From NCBI GenBank assembly GCA_902799685.1, contig CADCBO010000020.1, positions 55,693-119,692 of the forward strand: a stretch of DNA of 64,000 bases. Reading direction: 5' to 3'. Position 1 is the first letter of the stretch; each line of letters starts with the position of its first letter. Origin of the DNA: an uncultured Bacteroidales bacterium (GTDB lineage: Bacteria; Bacteroidota; Bacteroidia; Bacteroidales; Bacteroidaceae). Under the pieces are notes generated by a model, which was given only the letters and a program-made list of their open reading frames with translations, made no database searches and was not told the origin of the DNA. Shown piece after piece: positions 9,381-17,305 of this stretch. The position numbers and the translations under genes are program-made.

Positions 9381-10145
9381 TTATCCCAGCACAACATCAA
9401 GAACCATCATAAGTGCAAAGCCAAGTGCAAAGCCAACGGTTCCTATGTTGGAATGATCACCTTTTGATGTTTCCGGAACAAGTTCTTCTATTACTACATA
9501 GAGCATTGCGCCTGCGGCAAATGCCAGCATGAACGGCATGATACCTATTATTGACGATGCCAGCAAAAGTACCAGCGCACCGCCTATGGGCTCAACTATT
9601 CCGCTCAATGCACCTATTCCGAATGCCTTCCAGCGGCTGTTACCTTCGGCTCTAAGCGGCATTGATATGATTGCACCCTCAGGGACATTCTGGATTGCTA
9701 TACCCAGTGACAGAGCCAACGCACCGGCCATATTGAAATCGGCAGTCAGAGCTCCGGCTATAGCAACACCCACAGCCATTCCCTCAGGGAAATTATGTAT
9801 GGTAACGGCAAGAGCAAGTTTTGCCGTGCGTGACAGATGGCTTTCAGGGCCTTCCGGGCCTCCTACAGGATGAATATGAGGTGTTATATAGTCAATTAAT
9901 AAAAGGAAAGCAAAACCGGCAAGCAATCCTATTGTAGGTGATACTACAGCCTGATTTCCTGTTCCCATCTCCATAGCCGGTATCAGCAGAGACCACACGG
10001 ATGCAGCCACCATTACGCCCGATGCAAATCCCAGCAAAACTTTCTGCAACAGATCGGGCATATCCTTTTTCATAAAGAACACAAAAGCCGATCCCAGTGC
10101 TGTGCCCAGGAACGGAATCATCAATGCTGTCAATACGGGATTCAT
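9381..10145 (-). CDS. ZIP family metal transporter
   Basis: A 254-residue membrane protein with the ZIP metal-site motifs HNFPEG (117-122) and QNVPEG (152-157) in neighbouring helices, and a His-rich loop (TPHIHPVGGPEGPESH, about 88-103) between earlier helices. ZIP proteins of this ZupT-like type import zinc and other divalent metals. It is monocistronic. A TACTTTTG promoter box and a perfect 7-bp-arm palindrome lie just upstream, which suggests metal- or stress-linked control. Confidence 0.85.
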   Translation of the reverse strand: MNPVLTALMIPFLGTALGSAFVFFMKKDMPDLLQKVLLGFASGVMVAASVWSLLIPAMEMGTGNQAVVSPTIGLLAGFAFLLLIDYITPHIHPVGGPEGPESHLSRTAKLALAVTIHNFPEGMAVGVAIAGALTADFNMAGALALSLGIAIQNVPEGAIISMPLRAEGNSRWKAFGIGALSGIVEPIGGALVLLLASSIIGIMPFMLAFAAGAMLYVVIEELVPETSKGDHSNIGTVGFALGFALMMVLDVVLG

Positions 10146-10168
10146 AGATTCATCTCTTTAATTCACAG

Positions 10169-10205
10169 CAAAAGTATGGCTTTTGATTTGCAATCCGGTT
10201 GCAAA
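10169..10205 (-). promoter_or_regulatory. Promoter and palindromic operator candidate of the ZIP gene
   Basis: On the minus strand a -7 box TACTTTTG lies at 10176-10169. Upstream, at 10187-10205, is a perfect palindrome TTTGCAA-N5-TTGCAAA in the region where the -33 box would sit. This is the expected place for a repressor site. The regulator is not identifiable. Confidence 0.5.
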
Positions 10206-10209
10206 AGCG

Positions 10210-10234
10210 CACAAAAGGTTCAGACCCCTTTGTG
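10210..10234. repeat. Palindromic intergenic element a (CACAAA type)
   Basis: CACAAAAGG, 6 nt, CCCCTTTGTG. It covers the stop codon of the DUF4491 gene, whose last residues (HKGV) are encoded by the element. Confidence 0.6.
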
Positions 10235-10537
10235 TCTTATTGATTCGTAGTATTCGTGACGTGCAGGATTCTCGGGGAACCAGCCTCTAAGCACACGCTT
10301 TTCCTGCTGGAACATCTCACCTATTCCCCAAAGGCAGGAGAACGCAAATCCGCCTATTATGGTTGATACGGTCTGGTTCTTGACCAAAAGTGACAGCACG
10401 CAGCAAGCCAAGCCGACGACAAGCCAAACCCACCAGATTCTCTTACCCCAATAATACTCCATCTTAATGACGGCAGGATGGCACAGACCGATGCTCAGAA
10501 ACACCGCTGCGCCCACAATAATTCCACTCCAATTCAT
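10220..10537 (-). CDS. DUF4491 family membrane protein
   Basis: A 105-residue protein with three predicted membrane helices. HPAVIKMEYYWGKRIWW and SCLWGIGEMFQQEKRVLRGWFPENP match the DUF4491 family, which is common in Bacteroidales and has no known function. The last codons (HKGV and the TGA) overlap a palindromic intergenic element, so the original C-terminus may have been replaced. It is divergent from the DUF4250 gene. Confidence 0.75.
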   Translation of the reverse strand: MNWSGIIVGAAVFLSIGLCHPAVIKMEYYWGKRIWWVWLVVGLACCVLSLLVKNQTVSTIIGGFAFSCLWGIGEMFQQEKRVLRGWFPENPARHEYYESIRHKGV

Positions 10538-10564
10538 GCCACAAAATTACAAAAAACCTCCACA

Positions 10565-10597
10565 GGGGCACAAAGGGGACGGTTCTTTTTGTGCCCC
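10565..10597. repeat. Palindromic intergenic element b (GGCACAAA type)
   Basis: GGGGCACAAA at 10565-10574 pairs with TTTGTGCCCC at 10588-10597; the inside reads GGGGACGGTTCTT. It lies in the divergent promoter region between DUF4491 and DUF4250. Confidence 0.7.
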
Positions 10598-10642
10598 TAC
10601 CTTTGGTCATTTTTGTACCTTTGCGGCATCAAAAAGAAAAAC

Positions 10643-10840
10643 ATGGAATACCTGCCTAAAGATCCGGGGATATTAGTATCGGCAGTAAATATGCTGCTAA
10701 GAGATGAGGAGTTTGACTCCCTGGAGTCATTATGCTTTCACTTTAATAAGGAAACGGAAGAGATAAAAAGCTATCTGCAGGAACAAGGTTTTGTTTATGA
10801 TGAGGAGCAGAAGCAGTTCCGTCCCATAGGATATAAATAA
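10643..10840 (+). CDS. DUF4250 family small protein
   Basis: 65 residues starting MEYLPKDPGILVSAVNMLLRDE, with a C-terminal YDEEQKQF motif; this matches the DUF4250 family of small acidic proteins of unknown function found in gut bacteria. A TACCTTTG box at 10616-10623 puts transcription start near 10629. That rules out longer in-frame starts and supports the ATG at 10643. Confidence 0.75.
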   Translation: MEYLPKDPGILVSAVNMLLRDEEFDSLESLCFHFNKETEEIKSYLQEQGFVYDEEQKQFRPIGYK

Positions 10841-10865
10841 ATGTTTGTTCTACAAAAAAGCTATT

Positions 10866-11300
10866 TTACAATTCCACAGAAGCAAGTTCCTCACTCATTT
10901 TGTGGATAGTTGCTTCAATAGTGTTTTTGGTACGTTCGCTTGCAAATGCCTTACCGGTTTTGTATTGACGCATTTTGCTTTCATTAATACCTGCTACTTG
11001 GGCAAACTTGCTGATATTAATCCAGTTGAAATAATTGAAAAACGACTGCAAGTCATATTTGAAATCAGCAATGACTTCATTTAAATCATCGGGTAAAAAA
11101 CCATGCTCTTTTTTGTAGTTTTCCTGAGCTTCCTTAACAATGGAATAGAAGTCAGCTTTGGCTTCTGCTACACTATTACCAAAACCTCCGAGACAGAAAT
11201 TACCTATTTTATAATCGCAGGCAATTGAGTAATACCCGTTTTCCGTCCTCTCTATTAACGCGCTTACTCTCATATTCTTATTATTTATTGTGCTATCCAT
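10866..11300 (-). CDS. hicB: HicB-type antitoxin with C-terminal HTH
   Basis: About 144 residues. The N-terminal part (SALIERTENGYYSIACDYKIG, GFGNSVAEAKADF) is the HicB RNase-H-like fold without catalytic residues. The C-terminal part (ISKFAQVAGINESKMRQYKTG) is a Cro/XRE-like helix-turn-helix for autorepression. Three Met codons lie close together; the ATG at 11300 has an AAAGGGG ribosome site at ideal spacing, so it is preferred to 11306. It follows hicA by 21 bp and neutralises it. Both genes are AT-richer than their neighbours, consistent with lateral transfer. Confidence 0.85.
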   Translation of the reverse strand: MDSTINNKNMRVSALIERTENGYYSIACDYKIGNFCLGGFGNSVAEAKADFYSIVKEAQENYKKEHGFLPDDLNEVIADFKYDLQSFFNYFNWINISKFAQVAGINESKMRQYKTGKAFASERTKNTIEATIHKMSEELASVEL

Positions 11301-11321
11301 AATCATCCCCTTTCAACATTA

Positions 11322-11504
11322 TTAAATGCCAGCTTGTCTTCTAATAGAAGCCAATGTGTTTGGTTTAACCTCTTCTGAATCATGTCGACCAACAGGAAAC
11401 ATGTTACCAGTAATTGGCGAATACCATATTTCATGATTACCGCCTTCATGATCCATTATACAACCATTCTTTCGCAGCAAACGTTTTAATTCGGAATACT
11501 TCAT
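11322..11504 (-). CDS. hicA: HicA-type mRNA interferase toxin
   Basis: 60 residues, the usual HicA length, with a double-stranded-RNA-binding-like fold: LKRLLRKNGC, then the catalytic-His region GGNHEIWYSPITG and VGRHDSEEVKPNTLASIRRQAGI. HicA cleaves mRNA when released from HicB. The toxin comes first in the operon, as is usual for hicAB. A promoter with two matching palindromes lies directly upstream. Confidence 0.85.
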   Translation of the reverse strand: MKYSELKRLLRKNGCIMDHEGGNHEIWYSPITGNMFPVGRHDSEEVKPNTLASIRRQAGI

Positions 11505-11523
11505 GGATAGAACTATTTGGATG

Positions 11524-11575
11524 CAAAAATAACATTTCTGTTACTGGAATCCAAATCTAGCAACAAAAATGTTAC
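11524..11575 (-). promoter_or_regulatory. hicAB promoter with two operator palindromes
   Basis: Reading the minus strand: TTTG at 11555-11552, 20 nt, then TATTTTTG at 11531-11524. One palindrome TAACA-N4-TGTTA (11530-11543) fills the spacer and touches the -7 box. A second, CAACA-N4-TGTTA (11561-11574), lies upstream of the -33 box. Their centres are 31 bp apart, about three helical turns. This is an arrangement expected for cooperative binding by HicB. Confidence 0.6.
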
Positions 11576-11608
11576 TTTAAATGAGAAAATCACTAGAAAA
11601 GTTTTGTG

Positions 11609-12082
11609 CTATTCTAAAGGTATGTCCGGGTGTTGTACAGCCAAAGGCATATCCTCTTGAGAGAGGTAGAACATGTAAAGTATTACGGGCTTGTCACCGC
11701 GGTTTTCACCATGATGGATGGTACCAACCATCTCAACTACTGCCTCACCTTCATGCACGGTCTTTTCCTTGCCGTCCAGACCGATGATTGTAAGCTCTCC
11801 CTGCATCAAGACTCCGTAGTTCATTACCGGATGGTGATGCCAGCCCAGTTTCTGGCCAACAGGAAATTCATATTTTACGGCCACAAGTTCCGGACGACCT
11901 TCAAGATAATCGGGAAGTTCAACACCGTCCCAACTCTGGGATGTACGGATAAGCTCTGTGGATACTACCTGCTGAGGTTGTTCTGTATTGTTGGCCTTAC
12001 CATTCTTGCAAGATGTAAGTAGAGCTGAGCCACAAATTAATGTAGCTGCCATAAAAAACAGTGTAACTCGTTTCATTTTCAT
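11609..12082 (-). CDS. Cupin-domain lipoprotein
   Basis: 157 residues with a lipoprotein signal (SALLTSC, Cys25) and a single cupin barrel: the first motif PVGQKLGWHHHPVMNYGVLMQGE gives the metal-binding histidines, and GTIHHGENRGDKP is the second. The protein is presumably periplasmic or surface-anchored; the substrate is unknown. ATG at 12076 is an alternative start two codons in. It lies 12 bp downstream of the APH-like kinase gene and may be read with it. Confidence 0.7.
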   Translation of the reverse strand: MKMKRVTLFFMAATLICGSALLTSCKNGKANNTEQPQQVVSTELIRTSQSWDGVELPDYLEGRPELVAVKYEFPVGQKLGWHHHPVMNYGVLMQGELTIIGLDGKEKTVHEGEAVVEMVGTIHHGENRGDKPVILYMFYLSQEDMPLAVQHPDIPLE

Positions 12083-12094
12083 TTATGTAATATT

Positions 12095-12937
12095 TTATGG
12101 TAACATATTGATTACCTTCTGGAAAGCAATTTCCGGAAGGGGAGCATGATATGACATGTCATAGATATACGGAAGCTTGACGGCATAGAACGGAAGTATC
12201 CGTTTGGTAAACTCACCTAATGCCTCACGGTCAGTGGTTCCCACATAAGCCGAAAGGAAGATATTCCAATGGGCTTTAAGGGTATCGGGCGTAAGGTGGA
12301 ACAGGTTGTCGGTCCTTTCCTTGTCCATATTGTTGCAGATGGTCCACATAAGGCCAAGATCCCACTCGGGAACTCCATAGCCGAATTCACCCACATCAAT
12401 CCAAAGGGTACGTTTGCCATCGGTGATGATATTGCCAATCTGAAGGTCTCCGTGAACGCATGTAGGCGTATCGGGAACGTGTTCAAGGAAAGCCAGGGCG
12501 CGACGCTTGTATTCATCGGGCACAAGATTCTTTTCCATATAGAACCGCTGCATCCTTTGCTTGTAGGAATTAATCTTTGTGGTATCGGCTTTAGTCTTAT
12601 GCAGTTGACGCGCCAAGCGGGCAAACTCACGTGATATCTCCTCAAGCCGATCAGGCTCTTGTGATATGATACGCGTAAATGAACGTTTGCCCGGGATAAG
12701 CTCGTACTCTGCACCGAACCGCTCGCCATCGGTTACAAGGCGGTAAGGTTCCGGCGTAGGGATCCCGATATCAAAGACTGAATGTGCAATCAGGAATTCC
12801 TCTTTTGCCCTGTCGGCCTCAAAGCCCGGGTTGTAGAGCTTGGCCAGAGAATTACGGGTCTTGTGTGTATATGAAACGGCCGTTCCGCCCTCTCCGGTGC
12901 GAACATACTCGTTCAAGTCAATCTTTTGGTATTCCAT
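12095..12937 (-). CDS. Aminoglycoside phosphotransferase-like kinase
   Basis: 280 residues of the APH/choline-kinase-like fold. The catalytic loop reads CVHGDLQIGNIITDG and the metal-binding segment WIDVGEFGYGVPEWDLGLMW. The substrate is unknown; a role in resistance is not implied. A TACATTTG box at 12971-12964 (minus strand) would place the transcript start downstream of the Met codons at 13075 and 12961, so the ATG at 12937, preceded by GAGGATAAT, is chosen. A paralogue lies at 55009. Both resemble the family named from Fibrobacter paralogues (TIGR02172-like), but this is from memory of motifs. Confidence 0.7.
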   Translation of the reverse strand: MEYQKIDLNEYVRTGEGGTAVSYTHKTRNSLAKLYNPGFEADRAKEEFLIAHSVFDIGIPTPEPYRLVTDGERFGAEYELIPGKRSFTRIISQEPDRLEEISREFARLARQLHKTKADTTKINSYKQRMQRFYMEKNLVPDEYKRRALAFLEHVPDTPTCVHGDLQIGNIITDGKRTLWIDVGEFGYGVPEWDLGLMWTICNNMDKERTDNLFHLTPDTLKAHWNIFLSAYVGTTDREALGEFTKRILPFYAVKLPYIYDMSYHAPLPEIAFQKVINMLP

Positions 12938-12979
12938 ATTATCCTCTTTTGAAATATCCATTGCAAATGTACAAAAAAG

Positions 12980-13044
12980 GGCACAAAAAGCGCTCGGCTC
13001 CGAAGGAGATGCTTGGCTTGTCCAAGAACCGTCCCCTTTGTGCC
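12980..13044. repeat. Palindromic intergenic element c, long form
   Basis: Outer arms GGCACAAA (12980-12987) and TTTGTGCC (13037-13044) enclose a longer inside with AGCGCTCGGC, AGGAGATGCTT and ACCGTCCCC. The same long inside occurs in element h at 45574. It lies between divergent genes. Confidence 0.65.
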
Positions 13045-13062
13045 AAATCCTCATTTTTAGTG

Positions 13063-13094
13063 ATTGTGCAGACATTTAAACTGGAATACTTTTG
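13063..13094 (+). promoter_or_regulatory. Promoter of the ECF-like membrane protein
   Basis: ATTG at 13063-13066, 20 nt, then TACTTTTG at 13087-13094, a good Bacteroidetes promoter 30 nt before the ATG at 13124. Confidence 0.6.
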
Positions 13095-13123
13095 CGGCAG
13101 TTAAACCATTAATTGATAAAAGT

Positions 13124-13690
13124 ATGAAACCTGTATTCAAAGTCTTGCTTATGGCATTTGCCTATCTTGCCACGTTTGTAATCGGTTCTTTAACAGGATT
13201 GATTCATCCTATGTGCTACGCCTATGTCGGTGCTCTGCTTCCACTTCTGTTTGCATTCATCTATCTCTACACATCAACCTTTGTCCGCAGTTTCGGCGTT
13301 GCAACCGCACTGAACGGAGTCCTGCTGCTCCTTCTCCTTATTGCTGGAGAGGCCGATTGGGCACTCGTTGTAGGTTTTATCATCCTCACTGCACTCTCTG
13401 AGATAATCAGATGCCGCCAAGGATATGACACCCTTAAGGGCATCCGTCTGAGTTTCCTGCCCTTCAGCTACTCCTTCTTTGCCTACACCGCCCACTGGTG
13501 GACCGATACCCAAGGCTCCCTTGCCGCAGCTGTAGAGGAGATGCCCGCAGGTTATGACCAGCTGATGATTCCGGTCATTGAGAACATTCCAGTACTGATC
13601 ATTGTACTGATTATCACCCTACCCGTTGCCATGCTGGCAATAAGGCTCGCAGAACGTACAATGAAGAAGCAGCTTGAATCATTCAAATAA
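13124..13690 (+). CDS. MptD/Trep_Strep family putative ECF transporter S component
   Basis: 188 residues, five or six membrane helices, with GSLTGLIHPMCYAYVGALLPLL near the N-terminus and a helix pair ending LAERTMKKQLESFK. The pattern and length fit the MptD-like (Trep_Strep) membrane family, proposed substrate-binding subunits of energy-coupling-factor importers. No ECF ATPase genes are nearby, so partner and substrate are unknown. The start at 13124 follows the promoter at 13087; a longer frame from 13064 would begin upstream of it. Confidence 0.6.
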   Translation: MKPVFKVLLMAFAYLATFVIGSLTGLIHPMCYAYVGALLPLLFAFIYLYTSTFVRSFGVATALNGVLLLLLLIAGEADWALVVGFIILTALSEIIRCRQGYDTLKGIRLSFLPFSYSFFAYTAHWWTDTQGSLAAAVEEMPAGYDQLMIPVIENIPVLIIVLIITLPVAMLAIRLAERTMKKQLESFK

Positions 13691-13728
13691 AAATGTGGAA
13701 AAGGGGACTGTCCCCTTTTTCACATTTT
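13690..13728. repeat. Palindromic element d, terminator-like
   Basis: AAAATGTG...CACATTTT outer arms and a GGGGACTGTCCCC centre; 39 bp, nearly perfect. It sits exactly between two converging genes (stops at 13690 and 13730) and could terminate both. The central 31 bp are identical to element i at 45665. Confidence 0.75.
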
Positions 13729-13729
13729 T

Positions 13730-15031
13730 CTAATAGTATCTGATGTTCTTGAATCTGCGCCAGGCAGGACCTACCTTTGCGGCCTTTCTCTGTTTCCAGC
13801 CTTTGGGAACAATCAGCACGGCGTTCTCATAGACAGACTCATCAAATGCATTCACGGGACAGGCTATCGGGTTCACTGAAGCTAATTTGACGGAATCCAA
13901 CTCGCAGTACCTGAATGCCAGTTCTCCTATCGATGTTATGCTACTCGGGATTGAGACCGATGTAACACTAGTGCAGTTATCCAACGCGCCAGCATCAATT
14001 GAAGTAACTGGCCAAACTTTACGCTCTACAGTGATGCTGGACTCTATGACCAAATCACCAGATGGCAGACTGCCGCTACGTTCCACAACAGCCTGATCGG
14101 TTTCCACATCATAACGATATCTCAATTTGTTTACGTATGATATCACTGCATGTCCGTCATCATAGAAACTGGGGTACGTAATATGCGTTCCGTCAGGATA
14201 ATCATAACTACCTATCCACTTACTTTCAACCTGCTTATACCCCAGATTCTTACCAAACTGATGATATAGTCTGTTCCAGACTCTGTCAGGTATCTCTTCA
14301 CGCCAAATGACGGCCGTCTTACCGGGCATGACGGCATATACATTACTCCCTTCGTGGAGATGAACAACCATGATACCATTATCCTCTTGGAACTGCTCGC
14401 TTGGAGCCCTGTCTATAGCCAGTTCAACTGATCCGGACAACCTTTCAGCCAATTTATCATCAATGCGTATGGTATCGGCACAACCTCCGCCGCAGTAATG
14501 AAGCACCACCATGTAGCCTTTGTCATCTTTATGCAGGAACACGCCATACCAACTCCTCTGTTCCGAGAAATTGATAGGTTGTACCGCATATCCGCAAATA
14601 AACTCTTTAGGAATAACAGGCTGACGCAACACGTAATTGTTGTCCGCTTTTATAAAATTACCGCCTGCACCTTCTATGGGAACCATTTTACCGGATTTTG
14701 GGCGAGCCAATTCCATTTTGATGTCCATATGGTCTTTTGAGGGGATTATTTCCAAATCCTCATACAATGTATAGCGCACCGAGAACTTGTGCTCCGGATT
14801 GTTAATCCGCATAGAAAACCTTCCAAGCGAATCTGCTATTTCAATGTTGAAATAATCATCATCGCCTATTTCCCTTATATTAGCACCTGCCAACGGCCCA
14901 AAACGGCCAGTAACAGTTCCGGTAAATATATCACCCGCCTTCAAGGCACTCTTGGATTGTTGTGCAAAGATTGGAATGCAGAGCGACATCATTATTGATG
15001 TCAATGCAAGCAATAGAACCTTATTTCTCAT
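13730..15031 (-). CDS. Secreted carboxypeptidase-regulatory-like protein with BspA-type LRR end
   Basis: 433 residues from the ATG at 15031 (ten residues shorter than the longest frame, giving a proper signal peptide ending PIFA). The N-terminal region (KAGDIFTGTVTGRFGPLAGANIRE, DSLGRFSMRIN) is a carboxypeptidase-regulatory-like beta domain. The C-terminal region (TSIDAGALDNCTSVTSVSIP, TSIGELAFRYC) holds BspA-type leucine-rich repeats. The middle has no family I recognise but is shared with the interrupted gene upstream (FICGY..., W-Y/G-VFL). Likely periplasmic or surface-located. It lies 60 bp downstream of that paralogue on the same strand, so the two probably share a promoter. Confidence 0.65.
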   Translation of the reverse strand: MRNKVLLLALTSIMMSLCIPIFAQQSKSALKAGDIFTGTVTGRFGPLAGANIREIGDDDYFNIEIADSLGRFSMRINNPEHKFSVRYTLYEDLEIIPSKDHMDIKMELARPKSGKMVPIEGAGGNFIKADNNYVLRQPVIPKEFICGYAVQPINFSEQRSWYGVFLHKDDKGYMVVLHYCGGGCADTIRIDDKLAERLSGSVELAIDRAPSEQFQEDNGIMVVHLHEGSNVYAVMPGKTAVIWREEIPDRVWNRLYHQFGKNLGYKQVESKWIGSYDYPDGTHITYPSFYDDGHAVISYVNKLRYRYDVETDQAVVERSGSLPSGDLVIESSITVERKVWPVTSIDAGALDNCTSVTSVSIPSSITSIGELAFRYCELDSVKLASVNPIACPVNAFDESVYENAVLIVPKGWKQRKAAKVGPAWRRFKNIRYY

Positions 15032-15091
15032 AATGCATTTGATTTGTCGGTTATCTGTCATCTAAACTGAAATATGTAATAAATACGTCTT

Positions 15092-15898
15092 TTATTCTTT
15101 CTCTTTCTTGAATTTATCAATTTCTTGCTGCCAGATATCGTCATTTATTCCCAAATACTTGAAACCCTCAGCCCAGAAATGAGCCGCCTTATCGGGAGTG
15201 ATGGCAAAGGCTATATCACCATCATAAAGGATATCCACTACAGGAAGTCCTCCGTCATAAACATCTACAATAACAGGATTGTTCACGGCATACTCAATAT
15301 CGGCTATCTTTTTGTTGACCGATACCTCCAATTCCTTGGCCAAATCAGACTTTATGTTTTTTGTCTCTGTCTTATCGGCCTCCTTATAAACAAGACTGTA
15401 CTTGCGGCCTTCCTTTACAAGGAATATACCCCATAGGTTCTTGTTCCATGCATTACGCATGATATAACCGCAAACAAATTCTTCGGGAGCATATTGCTTT
15501 AACTATTCCAGATAATCCGTCTTGTTTCCTACAATTCCACGGTCACGAGGATAAACCTCTTTTGTGCCAATCAGTTTACCCACATTTCCTTTCATCTTAA
15601 TATCAAAATGGAGTTTGTCAAATGGGATATCGACCGTTTCATAACCTACATAAGTGATATTGAGCCTGTCATCGGGATTGACCAGTTTAAAGGCGAATAC
15701 ACCATCCTTATCTGTAATAGCATGTGCAACAATACGGTCGTCCTGATCACGTTCTGTTACGTTCACCATCATCATAGGGCCTTCATTATCACAAACTACA
15801 CCGGTTATTATATCACCGGCCTTTTGAGCAAACACAGTTACTGCCGATGCCTGGATTGCCAGCATCAACACAAAAGAAAGGATTCTTGAAGTCTTCAT
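15092..15898 (-). pseudogene. Secreted carboxypeptidase-regulatory-like protein with in-frame TAG
   Basis: One reading frame from ATG 15898 to the stop at 15092, broken by a single TAG at 15505-15503. Before it are a signal peptide and a regulatory-like domain (KAGDIITGVVCDNEGPMMMV, DKDGVFAFKLVNPDDRLNI). After it the same frame continues LKQYAPEEFVCGYIM..LWGIFLVKEG, matching the paralogue at 13730 (FICGYAV..WYGVFL). It is either a recent nonsense mutation, a sequencing error or a recoded stop. An internal start at 15460 is possible but would lack a signal. The promoter upstream carries the conserved 11-bp-spaced repeats. Confidence 0.7.
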
Positions 15899-15916
15899 AT
15901 GCTTTTGTTTTTGCAA

Positions 15917-15974
15917 CAAAAGTAGATTACCGTCCTTCCGTATACAAGGAAATAGCGTTGCAAAAACGTTGCAT
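15917..15974 (-). promoter_or_regulatory. Conserved promoter element with 11-bp direct repeats (copy 1)
   Basis: On the minus strand: TGCAACG at 15973-15967 and TTGCAACG at 15963-15956, 11 bp apart; then after 7 nt CTTG (15948-15945), 20 nt, and TACTTTTG (15924-15917). The sequence between is also conserved (GGAAGGAC) with the copy at 59876-59933. The identical architecture in two places points to one shared activator. Confidence 0.65.
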
Positions 15975-16195
15975 TTTTACGAGTCAACTATTTACAGGGA
16001 TAGACAAAATGTTCTGCAGTTTCCATTTGCAGGAGCCGGACATCAGTTTTGGGGACCATCAGTGAAGCGACGTTAAGCGGAGGACCTTGGAGGATCCCGT
16101 TAAGAACGGCGCTTGTCCGCGCCCCGTTAGACACCGCAGGTGGCTAAAAGGAGACTTTTCACTATGTGCATTGCAGACCTGGAACAAGATGCCTG
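15975..16195. other. Unexplained non-coding stretch with hairpins
   Basis: No convincing coding content. It holds a GC-rich hairpin, GGCGC-TTGTCC-GCGCC (about 16109-16124), flanked by AACG/CGTT, and two GTTAAG words 21 bp apart (GTTAAGCGGAGG, then CCCGTTAAG). The base composition differs from the AT-rich spacers around it. It ends where the truncated barrel protein begins. I looked for a group II intron domain V and for terminal repeats and saw neither. Confidence 0.35.
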
Positions 16196-16731
16196 TGTTT
16201 ACCAGTGAGGTTCAAGCCGGAACAATATTTATGACCGGCCAGTACCGCCGCATGACGATGATAGGAGCCGATGTATCACTGCCTGTAGGACAATTTGTAT
16301 TACGTGGAGAGGGCGCACAATACTTTGATGAGGCTCAGTCTCCTGCCGCAGGAACCGACATTCCGCTATCAGGAACAGCCAATGCCCTGCTTGGAATAGA
16401 CTGGTATGCCGGCAATGACTGGAACCTCTCTGCCCAGTACAGTTATAAGTACATTGAGGATTTCGACGCCACAATGAGTGGCAAGCAGCACACCCACATG
16501 GGTACTTTCCGCATATCAAAGAGCCTGCTCAACAACACGCTCTCATTGCAGTCATTTGCATATATGGATCTGACTGACGGCGGTATTTACAACCGCTTCA
16601 GCGCCGATTACGCCTTGAATGACCAGATGCACCTGATGCTGGGTTATGACCTGTTCCATGCCGACAAAGGCATGTTCCAAATGTACGCCCACAACTCGGA
16701 ATACTGGCTCAAACTCAAGTACAACTTCTAA
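16196..16731 (+). pseudogene. Outer-membrane beta-barrel protein, C-terminal remnant
   Basis: About 175 residues of alternating amphipathic strands (FVLRGEGAQYFDE, WNLSAQYSYKYIEDF, MHLMLGYDLFHAD) ending YWLKLKYNF with the terminal Phe typical of outer-membrane barrels. There is no signal peptide; the N-terminal half is absent, and the frame upstream (16087-16195) is arginine/proline-rich and looks non-coding. It is therefore a 3' remnant. The barrel family cannot be named with confidence. Confidence 0.55.
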
Positions 16732-16759
16732 TAATTTATTATCTTAGCGGCAAAATACA

Positions 16760-17305
16760 ATGTATATGAGAAAGTTAATCGCAACCATCATGCTGTTTGC
16801 AGCCGTAACGGCTGTATCGGCACAGGACAACATCTATTCTTTCAAAGTTAAGAACGATAAAGGTGAAGAGGTAAGTTTGGAGCAGTACAAAGGCAAACTG
16901 CTGCTTGTTGTAAACACCGCCACCCGTTGCGGATTCACACCGCAGTACAAGGACCTGGAGGAGATATATGAGAAGTATAAAGAGCAGGGATTTGAGATAC
17001 TGGATTTCCCATGCAACCAGTTTGGCCAGCAGGCTCCCGGAACCATTGCTGAAATCAAGGAGTTCTGCACTACCAACTATCACGTCACATTCACTCAGTT
17101 TGACAAGATTGAGGTAAACGGCGATAACGAGATTCCGCTCTACACCTGGCTCAAGGCCAACGCCGAGAACAAGAACAACATCCGCTGGAACTTTACAAAG
17201 TTCCTGATTTCAACCGACGGCAAGGTTCTGAAGCGCTTTGAATCCGGCGACAAGATGACCGATGTCGAGGCCGCAGTTGCACAGGCTCTCCCTACTGCGA
17301 AATAG
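16760..17305 (+). CDS. Secreted glutathione peroxidase family protein
   Basis: 181 residues with a signal peptide (ATIMLFAAVTAVSA), so probably periplasmic. Peroxidase motifs: Cys57 in NTATRCGFTPQY, Gln87 in FPCNQFG and Trp143 in WNFTKFL, the usual catalytic triad with Cys rather than selenocysteine. It reduces hydroperoxides, probably with thioredoxin-like donors. A TATCTTAG box at 16740-16747 lies just upstream. ATG at 16766 is an equally good start. It converges with the DUF2156 gene, overlapping by 14 bp, next to a second, cytoplasmic glutathione peroxidase operon. Confidence 0.85.
   Translation: MYMRKLIATIMLFAAVTAVSAQDNIYSFKVKNDKGEEVSLEQYKGKLLLVVNTATRCGFTPQYKDLEEIYEKYKEQGFEILDFPCNQFGQQAPGTIAEIKEFCTTNYHVTFTQFDKIEVNGDNEIPLYTWLKANAENKNNIRWNFTKFLISTDGKVLKRFESGDKMTDVEAAVAQALPTAK

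Noticed and set aside
11581-11787. Small plus-strand frame after the hicA promoter
   Set aside because: Mostly antisense to the cupin lipoprotein and rich in His/Arg/Cys, typical of a shadow frame.
12938-13075. Longer N-terminus for the APH-like kinase
   Set aside because: The extra region runs through a palindromic element and the promoter box, and adds no family sequence.
15092-15460. Separate small gene starting at 15460
   Set aside because: It is in the same frame as the upstream piece and continues the homology to the paralogue; it has no signal peptide of its own.
16015-16200. Possible group II intron end
   Set aside because: No domain V hairpin and no reverse transcriptase remnant could be seen.
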